Shown piece by piece: positions 9,440-16,729 of a stretch of DNA of 41,886 nucleotides. Positions within the stretch are counted from its first letter, which is position 1. Every line of letters begins with the position of its first letter. Source of the DNA: Caloramator quimbayensis. Lineage in GTDB: Bacteria > Bacillota > Clostridia > Clostridiales > Caloramatoraceae. A program made the position numbers and the translations under genes. Under the pieces are notes generated by a model that was not told the origin of the DNA, searched no databases, and was given only the letters and a program-made list of their open reading frames with translations. Location: positions 1 through 41,886 of the forward strand of contig NZ_FUYH01000023.1 of NCBI RefSeq assembly GCF_900167605.1, in the 5' to 3' direction.

Positions 9440-10291
9440 ATGTCAAAGTTAAAAGTAGTTATTAAATTTGACTCAACGGAAGAGAGAAACAACTTTATAG
9501 TCAATCTCTTAAAAATTGATACTCTCTTAAACCAAGATAATCTTAAAAGAAAGGAGCGTGAAAAAATCCTTGAAGGCTTTAATAATTTTATAAAGATGAT
9601 TGAACAACCAAGGAAAGGTAATCCTTATTATAAACCCTACAATACATTCTATTATGGATATGTTGGCAACATTGGCTATCAACCTAAACCTTGGACTCAA
9701 GCTGGGGTTTTCTTAAACGGAATTAGAAGCATTTATATGGTATATCAGTATAAATATATTAAAGGCATTTGGCTTTGTATAGAATTTAGAAATAACAATA
9801 TCGGAAAAGAAAAATATTACTGGATACTTGATAATATGCCAAAAGAAAAGTTAGGGGAAAACATTCCTCTACCAAATAAAATAAAATGTCGAAAAAGACT
9901 TGCTCGAGTCTTAGAAGTGATAAACGGCTACAATCCTGAAAGATATGCTGATGAACTTTTCTCAATTCTATTGGATGTTAAGGAAAAAATGCCAAGTGCA
10001 TATACTAAAAGATATATTTACCTATGGGAAGATTTAGCTCTTATATTTAATTCAATGGATAGATTTGATAAATGCCTTGAGTGTTATGAAAATTTAGCCA
10101 GCCTTATACCGAATTCTTCAGATCCATATCTTAATATGGGTGTATTTTTATCTAATAGAGGGCTTATAAAAGAGGTTATTGAATGTTATAAAAAAGGACT
10201 TGCCGGTTACACTTTTCTATTTATTTTGCGTAAAATGAAAAATGAGGAAGCAGTATTGCACCACTCCCTCTTGTTATTTATCGATTACTAA
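9440..10291 (+). CDS. TPR-like hypothetical protein, 3' end possibly altered
   Basis: 283 aa from ATG 9440 with AAGGAGAG upstream. The N-terminal ~150 residues are of unknown type, rich in Tyr/Trp (NPYYKPYNTFYYGYVGN). Residues about 190-262 read as two tetratricopeptide-like helix pairs: LALIFNSMDRFDKCLECYENL, then PYLNMGVFLSNRGLIKEVIECYKKGL. The pattern breaks after KKGLAGY, and the last ~20 residues are unlike TPR. The stop falls 2 bp from the convergent stop of the Rpn gene and just past a direct repeat that recurs beyond it. I infer that the natural 3' end was replaced when the Rpn segment arrived. Confidence 0.62.
   Translation: MSKLKVVIKFDSTEERNNFIVNLLKIDTLLNQDNLKRKEREKILEGFNNFIKMIEQPRKGNPYYKPYNTFYYGYVGNIGYQPKPWTQAGVFLNGIRSIYMVYQYKYIKGIWLCIEFRNNNIGKEKYYWILDNMPKEKLGENIPLPNKIKCRKRLARVLEVINGYNPERYADELFSILLDVKEKMPSAYTKRYIYLWEDLALIFNSMDRFDKCLECYENLASLIPNSSDPYLNMGVFLSNRGLIKEVIECYKKGLAGYTFLFILRKMKNEEAVLHHSLLLFIDY
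10221..10270 (+). repeat. Direct repeat, left copy, flanking the Rpn gene
   Basis: AAAATGAAAAATGAGGAAGCAG plus CCACTCCCTC here recurs at 11270-11314 as AAAATGAAAAAGAGAAAGCAG plus CCACTTCCTC. About 30 of 38 positions agree. The Rpn gene lies between the copies. Confidence 0.4.
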
Positions 10292-10293
10292 TT

Positions 10294-11211
10294 TTAATGG
10301 AAAATATTTCTTTTTATTTCTTCTACTTCTTTTATTGAAAGGTCAACTATTTCAGCTACTGTTTCAACATCCATTCCTTTTCTTAACATTCTTTCAGCAG
10401 TCAATTTTTTACCCTTTTGCATTCCTATTTCTATCCCCTTTTGTTCAGCAACATGTAGTCTTGTCATTTCATCCCTTATTGCAGCCATCTTAGCTTCGTA
10501 TTCCATTCTCGCCTGCTTATCCTTGCTTATTATTTTCAGAAGGTCGTATGCGTAGTTGATGTCCTCATTCTTCTTTGAGAGCACATCTATCACCTCCTTA
10601 TTACCATCTATGAATTCCATCCACATTACAAGCGGGTCATTTTCATCTCTTGGTACTTCCTTATTATATAGCTTTTTAAGCTCTAAAAAATGTATTTCCA
10701 ATACATCTGTAAGTTTAAATTTTGTTTCATCTTCAAATATATGAAATGTTGAATTTAACTTCTTTAATGGAGTTACATCAAAGTCTACTATGTTTATTGT
10801 TATGCACTTTTTAAGGTCTGTGTATTTTCCTCCTGACTCTATTTGCTGAGTATACATCTTACTCCAGTAAAAGAGTGTTCGCTCCGCCATGTAACCGCTA
10901 TCTATTATTTGCACTTCTATATCTATTTCTTTATTATCTTTTGTTCTCACCCTTACGTCAAGGACTCCTTTTTTATCTTTCTTATGATTTTTTATTAGTT
11001 CACTATTTAGTATTTCAAGCCCTTCAAGTTCTTCTTTTGGCATTCTTAACACTGCACTTAAAAAGGAAACTAATACTTGTTTATGTTTTTCGTTGCCAAA
11101 TATATGCTTAAATACAAAATCCATTTTTGGTGGTATTAAATCATAATTTTTATCGATTATTTCATCACTTATTATACCTTTTAGTTTATCATTCGCTTTA
11201 GTTTTGGGCAT
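10294..11211 (-). CDS. Rpn-family (PD-(D/E)XK) recombination-promoting nuclease / putative transposase
   Basis: 305 aa. The N-terminal PPKMDFVFKHIFGNEKHKQVLVSFLSAVL is the family hallmark. The nuclease core is seen as GVLDVRVRTKDNKEIDIEVQI (residues about 82-102), supplying Asp and Glu-x-Gln of the PD-(D/E)XK site. The C-terminus is an IEIGMQKGKK/ETVAEIVDLSIKEVEEIKR helical tail, common in clostridial copies. Known Rpn proteins cut DNA and raise RecA-independent recombination in E. coli; recent work links some to phage defence. Start ATG 11211 has AAGGGAGG upstream. No IS-type terminal inverted repeats are seen, but direct repeats bracket the gene. Confidence 0.88.
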   Translation of the reverse strand: MPKTKANDKLKGIISDEIIDKNYDLIPPKMDFVFKHIFGNEKHKQVLVSFLSAVLRMPKEELEGLEILNSELIKNHKKDKKGVLDVRVRTKDNKEIDIEVQIIDSGYMAERTLFYWSKMYTQQIESGGKYTDLKKCITINIVDFDVTPLKKLNSTFHIFEDETKFKLTDVLEIHFLELKKLYNKEVPRDENDPLVMWMEFIDGNKEVIDVLSKKNEDINYAYDLLKIISKDKQARMEYEAKMAAIRDEMTRLHVAEQKGIEIGMQKGKKLTAERMLRKGMDVETVAEIVDLSIKEVEEIKRNIFH

Positions 11212-11269
11212 ATTATCTACCTCCCTTATCCTTATTAATATTTTACCATTTTTTATTTTTCTATACCAC

Positions 11270-11314
11270 TTTATTTAAAATGAAAAAGAGAAAGCAGCCT
11301 TTTCCACTTCCTCA
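11270..11314 (+). repeat. Direct repeat, right copy, flanking the Rpn gene
   Basis: Partner of 10221-10270; lies about 60 bp upstream of the Rpn start codon. Confidence 0.4.
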
Positions 11315-11830
11315 AATTTGTAATTACCTCTATTAACATTTCAACATTTATTATTAGCTAATGCTTTTACTGAATCATCATCATTCTACCCTGAAAGTCA
11401 GTTTTATCCTTACTATCTTTTGCAGATTTCAAAAATATGGGGGTTTTTTCTTCTTTGCTTACCTTCCTATTACCCAGTTTGAGATTTTTCCTTTATTTTG
11501 GTTTTTGTTTTTCAGAGAGCATCTCCTTTCTCTTTGACTGGTCGCAGAATTTAGATTATTCAGCGAGATTTTTAGATGCCATTTTTGTAGGATTTATTGT
11601 AGAGTTGGACTTTTACCCTTTTATGCCATTGTAGAGAAGTTTTTCAGAGAGATTTTGAAAAGTTTTTCAGCGTCTTGATTGAAGTTTAGTTTGAGATTTG
11701 AAATTAGGGTGACGGAAATTTGTTGTAATTTTTATTTAACTTGTTGAAGCTTTGTTGAAAATGATGACGGTATTTCATATAGTTAATTAAACTTGGGCTG
11801 TAATGGTAACTGCTTTTAAAGCAAAAGGAA

Positions 11831-11876
11831 AGTGCCGCCCAGCGGCAAGTTTGTCACTTGTCAACTGGGTTGCACT
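11831..11876. repeat. 46-bp compound imperfect palindrome beside the middle att site
   Basis: Three nested helices: AGTGC/GCACT, CCCAG/CTGGG and CAAGT/ACTTG, separated by 2-4-nt internal loops, with a TTGTC apical loop. It is much richer in G+C than the flanks. No T run follows, so it is not an ordinary terminator. It lies 48 bp from the attachment core. Confidence 0.6.
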
Positions 11877-11923
11877 GTTAGTTGAAGACATTCAGGCTCT
11901 TAATTCCAAAGAAAATTTTGCGA

Positions 11924-11944
11924 CTACTTATGATACGGTTCACC
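11924..11944 (-). other. Middle rlmH-type attachment site (junction of cassettes A and B)
   Basis: On the minus strand the bases spell GGT GAA CCG TAT CAT AAG TAG, i.e. Gly-Glu-Pro-Tyr-His-Lys-stop, the conserved C-terminus of RlmH with no rlmH body attached. GGYGARCCGTATCAT is shared with the real rlmH end at 24310-24324 in the same orientation. This is what recombinase insertion at rlmH leaves at the far end of an SCC-type element. Confidence 0.85.
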
Positions 11945-11955
11945 GTTGTTTACCG

Positions 11956-11967
11956 AATACATGACTC
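11956..11967 (+). repeat. Left terminal inverted repeat of cassette A
   Basis: AATACATGACTC here is the exact reverse complement of 24294-24305 next to rlmH; the similarity continues loosely (TTAAATATT against CGAAAATT). It lies 11-12 bp inside the left att core. Confidence 0.8.
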
Positions 11968-11997
11968 TTAAATATTAATTGATAGATACTTGCTACA

Positions 11998-12759
11998 TTA
12001 TGCTTTTATTTTGACTCTGATTTTATCTGTAATATCCGCCAACAAATCTAAACTGTCTTTTATGTTATTTAAAAATTCTGTTGAAGTAGTGTAATTTCCA
12101 ACTGACATTGTTATAATTTCTGAACCGTCATGATTTATTGTTCTTGTAAAGCCTGAATCTATTTGATTAGGCCTGTAATTATGAACAATATTATTTCGGA
12201 ATTTATTTATCTGCTTATAAACAGGATTTTTTGGCAAAGAGTTCAAATATTTATAAAGTGCTTTATCTTTCTTCTCAAGTTTCTTTAAAACATTACCTCT
12301 AAACTCTGAGGAAGGTTTTATATCAAGCCTGTATTTTATATTAATAATATGATAAATAGTATCAATTAATCCTTCAAATCTTGTGTAATAACTGTCAACG
12401 TAAAAACTAAACCAATATAAGATTCCATAATGTTTCTTTTCAAAATGAGGGAAATATTGCACCGACTTACCATTCTCTCCAGGTGATTTGTACCATTCTT
12501 CATCAGGGATACCTGAATCATAATAATATTTTAGCAACGTATAATTTACAATTAAATCAAATGCCCTGTTATTAAATTCTTTTAACCAGTATTGCATTTG
12601 AATATTGTAGTACCCATCTTCAAAATCTGAGGGTGAAAATTCAATTTTATTTCCATTGTTATCCAAATAAATTCTGTTTATGACGTCTGCTTTATCTCCA
12701 CAAATCTTCATCCATTCTTCTTTGGTAGGATATCTAGCATAATCATAAACATCAATCAT
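11998..12759 (-). CDS. HEPN-type protein (Cthe_2314-like)
   Basis: 253 aa from ATG 12759, chosen for GGAAGG six bases upstream; longer frames would need a TTG start. It is a largely helical protein rich in aromatic residues. Near residues 190-203 it carries FRNNIVHNYRPNQ, an R-x4-H motif typical of HEPN domains, many of which are RNases in toxin or defence systems. The whole resembles the Cthe_2314-type HEPN family by recall. No antitoxin-like partner sits beside it. It is the outermost gene of cassette A, ending about 30 bp from the terminal repeat, a usual cargo position. Role inferred: defence or abortive infection; it could also be a non-catalytic HEPN. Confidence 0.65.
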   Translation of the reverse strand: MIDVYDYARYPTKEEWMKICGDKADVINRIYLDNNGNKIEFSPSDFEDGYYNIQMQYWLKEFNNRAFDLIVNYTLLKYYYDSGIPDEEWYKSPGENGKSVQYFPHFEKKHYGILYWFSFYVDSYYTRFEGLIDTIYHIINIKYRLDIKPSSEFRGNVLKKLEKKDKALYKYLNSLPKNPVYKQINKFRNNIVHNYRPNQIDSGFTRTINHDGSEIITMSVGNYTTSTEFLNNIKDSLDLLADITDKIRVKIKA

Positions 12760-13526
12760 AAAAAACCTTCCTTTCAAAATTTTTAATTTATTAATTCGAC
12801 CTTATTTTAACAAGAATTCATAAGATTTTACAGACTATTCTAATTCTATTTGTGGCAAGATGCATTATGGATAGATAATATTGGGCAATCATAAATTGGC
12901 TCATAAAAGATAATTTATATTAAAATCCATTCGAAAAACTGAAACGATTTACATTCATCATTGAACTACTATTTTATTTATCATTTTGGCACTTATATTG
13001 TGCGATTTTTATTATAGCGCTTTTTTGGCACTTATACTATGCGATTTATCAATTTTATTATTTTTTGGCGCTTATACTGTGAGATTTATTGATTATATCA
13101 GTTTTTGGCACTTATAGTGTGAGATTTCTCTAATGCACAGGCATGGTGTGAGATTAAGCGTTATTGGCACATATAATGTGCGATAAAGGTTTTTGGCACT
13201 TATATTGTGCGAATTAGTTTTTGGAACCTATGCTGTGCGATTAATGCTTTTAGCGCTTATTTTGTGTTATTCTATTGAAGCATTGTTAATGATACGGAAA
13301 CTTTCTCCGCTAATTGTTCTGACGATAATTACTTCACCATTATCAATCTTAAATCATATGTTTTATCATTTACTTTTTAAAAAACACATACATTAGAATA
13401 TTCCTTTAAAACATCTTTTACCTATTTGCCTTTTATAATGTAACTCTTTTCAAATATTAAATAGGTAAGAGTGTTTAGACTTTTTTATGATTTTTCTTGT
13501 ATAATATAAGCGGAGGCTTGATAAAT
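12760..13526. other. Intergenic region with repeat array and vsr promoter
   Basis: About 770 bp with no supportable gene. It holds the nine-repeat array (12984-13271). It also holds a 10-bp inverted repeat TTACCTATTT (13418-13427) / AAATAGGTAA (13459-13468) and a TATAAT at 13500-13505 close to the vsr ribosome site. An open frame at 13193-13396 is made partly of the repeats and is not a gene. Confidence 0.6.
12984..13271. repeat. Iteron-like array of nine imperfect repeats
   Basis: Consensus about TTTTTGGCACTTATAnTGTGCGATTT, each with an internal GCAC/GTGC dyad. Using the TGTG block to measure, copies 1-4 are spaced about 40 bp apart and copies 4-9 about 28-30 bp apart. Copies start near 12984, 13023, 13063, 13104, 13134 (degenerate), 13162, 13191, 13219 and 13247. 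Regular phasing with variable filler is typical of protein-bound iterons or operator arrays, not CRISPR. Located between the HEPN gene and vsr, about 1.8 kb from the replication-protein gene. Confidence 0.82.
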
Positions 13527-13961
13527 ATGGATATTTTTACACCTGAAAAAAGAAGAGAAGTTATGCAAGCCATAAAGGGAAAAGATACAACCATAGAAAT
13601 GATGCTTCGAAAAAAACTTTGGGAAAAAGGATATAGATATAGAAAAAACTACAATAAAATCGTTGGAAAGCCCGACATTGTATTCCCGAAATACAAAATT
13701 GCCATTTTTTGTGATTCCACCTTCTGGCATGGCTACAACTGGGAAGAGAAAAAGAAACGAATTGGCACAAACAGGGAATACTGGATAAGAAAAATAGAGG
13801 GCAACATTGAGAGGGATAAAAGAATTAATCAAGAATTAATTGCAGACGGCTGGATAGTTCTAAGATTTTGGGAAACAGATATAAAAAAGAATCTTGATGA
13901 GTGTGTAGCAAAAATAGAAGAAGCCATTCAACAAAGAAAATCACAAATTAATGATGGGTAA
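13527..13961 (+). CDS. vsr: Very-short-patch-repair (Vsr) family endonuclease
   Basis: 144 aa from ATG 13527, chosen for GGAGG 10 bases upstream. N-terminal MDIFTPEKRREVMQAIKGKDTTIE is classic Vsr. The active-site region reads GKPDIVFPKYKIAIFCDSTFWHGYNW (quoted in parts: KPDIVFPKYKIAIF, then CDSTFWHGYNW) with the catalytic Asp and the His of FWHG. Vsr nicks 5' of the T in T:G mismatches left by deamination of 5-methylcytosine, so a partner for the C5 methylase at 19472-20476 is expected. Odd point: most members have VDGCFWHGC here, whereas this one has CDSTFWHGY, losing a conserved Cys. It is the only plus-strand gene of cassette A. Confidence 0.88.
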   Translation: MDIFTPEKRREVMQAIKGKDTTIEMMLRKKLWEKGYRYRKNYNKIVGKPDIVFPKYKIAIFCDSTFWHGYNWEEKKKRIGTNREYWIRKIEGNIERDKRINQELIADGWIVLRFWETDIKKNLDECVAKIEEAIQQRKSQINDG

Positions 13962-14036
13962 GAGTACTTTATACTTTTAAAAACATTTTATAAATTTTTT
14001 TATAAAATTTTTAAAAAGTGTAAGGTTGTCTTACCC
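13958..14036. terminator. Long AT-rich inverted repeat after vsr
   Basis: GGTAAGA and TCTTACC form the ends. Inside, ACTTTTAAAAA and TTTTTAAAAAGT and then ATTTTATAAA/TTTATAAAAT pair in turn. A run of T/A follows. Likely the vsr terminator. Confidence 0.6.
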
Positions 14037-14055
14037 ATTTTAAAAAAATAATAAA

Positions 14056-14088
14056 AAAAGCAAGGGTTATTAAGCAATTAACCCTTAC
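14056..14088 (-). terminator. Terminator of the 37-codon gene
   Basis: On the minus strand AAGGGTTA and TAACCCTT pair, then GCTTTTTTTATT follows. It overlaps the stop codon of the small gene. Confidence 0.75.
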
Positions 14089-14198
14089 TTACTTTTTGCA
14101 AGTTCTTGTAAAGCCTCTTTATTTTCTTTAATCACTTCGTCCATGAGTTTTTCGAGTTCTTTTTGTTCTTTTTCTTGCTTATTGTCTTTCAATATCAT
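14085..14198 (-). CDS. Small charged helical protein, 37 aa
   Basis: Short gene with a good ribosome site (GGAAGG) before ATG 14198 and a terminator right after its stop. The product is almost entirely Lys/Glu/Gln/Asn/Leu (KDNKQEKEQKELEKLMDEV), predicted as one amphipathic or coiled-coil helix. It follows the replication-protein gene and the 14354-14929 gene on the same strand. Its role is unknown; small helical proteins near plasmid rep genes can be accessory regulators. Confidence 0.6.
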   Translation of the reverse strand: MILKDNKQEKEQKELEKLMDEVIKENKEALQELAKSK

Positions 14199-14353
14199 CA
14201 CTTCCTTCCACAATAGATATTAAAAAGATTTTGCCAGAAATAAAACCGTTTCTTAAAGGATTATTTTAAAATAAAGTATTTCTAAATCATTTCTATATAT
14301 CGTAGATATGCAAAAAGTCCGTTTCTTATTAATTTATCTTTTTCACTTTCTAT

Positions 14354-14929
14354 TTAGGAAAGCATTTCTAAAATCACGTTTGGGGCATCTTTAAGATAAA
14401 GAATAGTTTCTATTTTCTTTATTATCTTAACTTTATATTCTGAAGGTATTTCTTCTATACTTTGATAGTGATATCTGCAATATTTTATTATGGCTTTTAC
14501 CTCATCTACGAAATCATATTTCTCGAAATAATGTTTAATTTTTGTGTCCTTATCGGAGAATAATGCCATCTGCAAAGAAAGCATGTTGTTTAGGCTATTT
14601 CCATACTCGTTTTTACGCTCAGCATAATAATAGTTTATGTATTCACGAATATCAACCAATACTTGGAAATTCTCAAGAAGTTTGCTTATTTGCCCACTTT
14701 TTATTACATGGTCTAAATAGTATTGGTAAATTGTATCTTTATTAAATCTTTTATAAAGCATAGTGATATAATACTTAAACATTTCTAAATGACTATTAAG
14801 AAAAAGCAAAAAATCTAAAAGTGAAGATGAAATTAAGTTCTCTTCTTGTTCCGTCAGTGTTTTAAAATTGTTAACTAACTTTAGTTTATTTTGTGAAGAG
14901 TTTTCATTTATATTAATTTTTGTTTTCAT
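14354..14929 (-). CDS. Hypothetical protein downstream of the replication gene
   Basis: 191 aa, acidic/basic mixed, largely helical with Tyr-rich segments (QYYLDHVIKSG, YINYYYAERKNEYG). No known motif recognised. The start ATG 14929 has GGAGATGATG upstream. It lies about 100 bp after the replication-protein gene on the same strand and probably shares its transcript, so a replication or maintenance role is possible but unproven. Confidence 0.6.
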   Translation of the reverse strand: MKTKININENSSQNKLKLVNNFKTLTEQEENLISSSLLDFLLFLNSHLEMFKYYITMLYKRFNKDTIYQYYLDHVIKSGQISKLLENFQVLVDIREYINYYYAERKNEYGNSLNNMLSLQMALFSDKDTKIKHYFEKYDFVDEVKAIIKYCRYHYQSIEEIPSEYKVKIIKKIETILYLKDAPNVILEMLS

Positions 14930-15031
14930 AAAGCATCATCTCCATTTGAAGGTTTTTTGGGGTAGAGTTGGTTGCAATACACTATCTATATAAAGTTCCA
15001 TTTCAGGTGACACTTAAGTTATAAAAAATAA

Positions 15032-16426
15032 TCATTTTTGATTTACATATTTAGAAACTGTTTGTCTCGCTATACCTAAACGCTTTGCAATCTCAGTGTT
15101 ATTAAAGCCCTGTTCCTTTAAAGCCATTATTTTAGCGATTGTTTCCTGTTTCTGTTGCTCTCTTTGGGTTAATCCATACTCGTTTCTTCTCTTTTCTCTT
15201 CTCTTTTTATTCCTTTGTTCTTGTACCAGTTTTTTAGATTTGATTGTCTTAAGTTTACGCTGTTCTTCTTCTGTAATACAAAGTTTTTCTATTAAATTTT
15301 CATTTGTATAGTTGTAACCTTTTCGGCACCATTTCCCATTTATCAAAACTTTTTCCCCATTTAACCACCCTAAATAGGCTTTATGGGCTGTTCTAACTAT
15401 TGCATTTACTTGTGAAGTCCTCTCTGGTTCATCAAACGAATTGTTTAGTAAATGTGTATCCTGAAGTGCTTGTTCTAAATTGCCTTGATTTGTTTGTAGG
15501 GTGTGATAAGCGAATAAAAGCAACATATAATTTCTAGTTCCTGCACAATCGCCTTTTCTCATTTCTACTAAACGCATTATGTCTCTCATTCGTTCTAAAT
15601 TAAGTTTTTTAAGTGATTTGCCATATTTTTTACCGTTTTCTTTTAGTGTTTGAACCCTTTCAACTGTATATTCAGCCTTTAGAAGTGTCTTGGGTTTTTC
15701 TTTAATATATTCATTTGGAAGCCATAAATCTATAAATTCATCAATATCGTCTATTGTGTTTCCGTAATTTTTTAAAATTGTTACTTCCTTTTGCTTGTTA
15801 TTCTTTATGTTATATGTTCCGTCTATTCGAAGCACTCTGCTTGCATCCATTGCATTTGCATCAGCCCCATAATCCTTCAGAACATCATATATAAATCTCA
15901 TGCAAGTTTTCCATTTTTCTTTTAATTCGAAATTAATTTTATTATCTTCTCTGGCTTTAATATTGTTACTGAACTTAAGGATATAATATAAACCGTTCCC
16001 TGACGAAATCAGCCAAGTTGGGTAGGGGATTTTTATACCAAGAATGTCTTCCTCTAACAACCATATCACTTGTTCATGCGTTAACCCTATCTTATAAGTA
16101 TCTATATCGCTAAAAAATCCTTTTAGTTCATATACACAATTACTATTTCTGCATTTTGTATAAAAAGTGTTTACAGAGAAAAAAGCATTTTCTGTTTCAC
16201 ATTCGTAATCATCTATCTTATAAAATTTTTGTCCCATTTTTCCATCTTTATTTAAATGGCAACTTGCAATATATCCCTCGCTGTCTTTGTGAAGTTCTTT
16301 TATAACATTCCCTATCGTGTTGCTTTGGTGAATTGTTAATTTATATCCTAATGGATTTTCAAGAAAAGCATCAAAATCGTCTAAAGGTGTGCTTATAGTG
16401 TTGGTAAATTGGTTTGTGGCTAACAT
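15032..16426 (-). CDS. Replication protein with archaeo-eukaryotic primase-like core and C-terminal HTH
   Basis: 464 aa. Residues about 90-230 show the ordered motifs of the AEP primase superfamily: FFSDIDTY (DxD metal site), WLISSGNGLYYILKF (sGxGxh motif, with Tyr where His is usual) and ASRVLRIDGTYNIKN (motif III region, RxxGTxNxK). A basic linker follows. The final ~40 residues are a helix-turn-helix: EQGFNNTEIAKRLGIARQTVSKYV. Such proteins start or prime replication of plasmids and integrative elements. Start ATG 16426 follows GGGAG at 8 bases. In cassette A it suggests replication of the excised circle. The Tyr for His change may alter catalysis. Confidence 0.78.
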   Translation of the reverse strand: MLATNQFTNTISTPLDDFDAFLENPLGYKLTIHQSNTIGNVIKELHKDSEGYIASCHLNKDGKMGQKFYKIDDYECETENAFFSVNTFYTKCRNSNCVYELKGFFSDIDTYKIGLTHEQVIWLLEEDILGIKIPYPTWLISSGNGLYYILKFSNNIKAREDNKINFELKEKWKTCMRFIYDVLKDYGADANAMDASRVLRIDGTYNIKNNKQKEVTILKNYGNTIDDIDEFIDLWLPNEYIKEKPKTLLKAEYTVERVQTLKENGKKYGKSLKKLNLERMRDIMRLVEMRKGDCAGTRNYMLLLFAYHTLQTNQGNLEQALQDTHLLNNSFDEPERTSQVNAIVRTAHKAYLGWLNGEKVLINGKWCRKGYNYTNENLIEKLCITEEEQRKLKTIKSKKLVQEQRNKKRREKRRNEYGLTQREQQKQETIAKIMALKEQGFNNTEIAKRLGIARQTVSKYVNQK

Positions 16427-16729
16427 CGTATCATCTCCCTTCCTTTTGTGAAAAAGGGGGAGGACGTGATATTAGCCGTATTTTTTTATTCAATTGTCCG
16501 CAATTCGTTATTTACGTTATGTATGAATTTTTCCGAAGTTGTCTCCCACTATACGATGTGCATTATAAAAAGATTCTTTCTAATGTCAAATTTTTTTCTA
16601 TAAAAAATAAAAAATTTTTAAACCGGTCACCTCAAATGGACGAAACTATAAAACTAATCCAAAAATTAAAGAAAAATAATCAATAATTATAGCCTTTTAT
16701 CATTTTGTATATTATAATTTATGTATAGT

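Larger units (their letters stand above)
11212..11923. other. Long non-coding stretch at the right end of cassette B
   Basis: About 700 bp without a supportable gene. It contains degenerate short repeats of the type TTTTTCAG(A/C)GAGATTTT near 11508, 11558, 11640 and 11663, and a G+C-richer compound hairpin at 11831-11876. Open frames here lack ribosome sites and protein-like composition. Confidence 0.5.

Noticed and set aside
11437-11634. 65-codon frame in cassette B
   Set aside because: Phe/Leu-rich reading of AT-rich DNA with no ribosome site.
11831-11876. Integron attC site
   Set aside because: Shape is similar, but no GTTRRRY core is placed as needed and no integron integrase is present.
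12984-13271. CRISPR array
   Set aside because: Repeats are imperfect, filler between them varies from a few to about 16 bp and is AT-rich, and no cas genes are present.
12984-13271. Row of sigma-54 promoters (TTGGCAC-like boxes)
   Set aside because: The GG and GC doublets are 12 bp apart rather than the required 10, and there are nine copies.
13289-13297. Further rlmH att site (ATGATACGG)
   Set aside because: Only the 9-bp core matches; no Gly-Glu codons, no inverted repeat nearby, and it lies inside cassette A.
16424-16434. att-like CGTATCATC at the rep start
   Set aside because: Opposite orientation and only 8-9 bp; it overlaps the rep start codon and spacer.
16414-16686. 90-codon plus-strand frame opposite the rep start
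   Set aside because: No ribosome site, and overlaps the rep start on the other strand.
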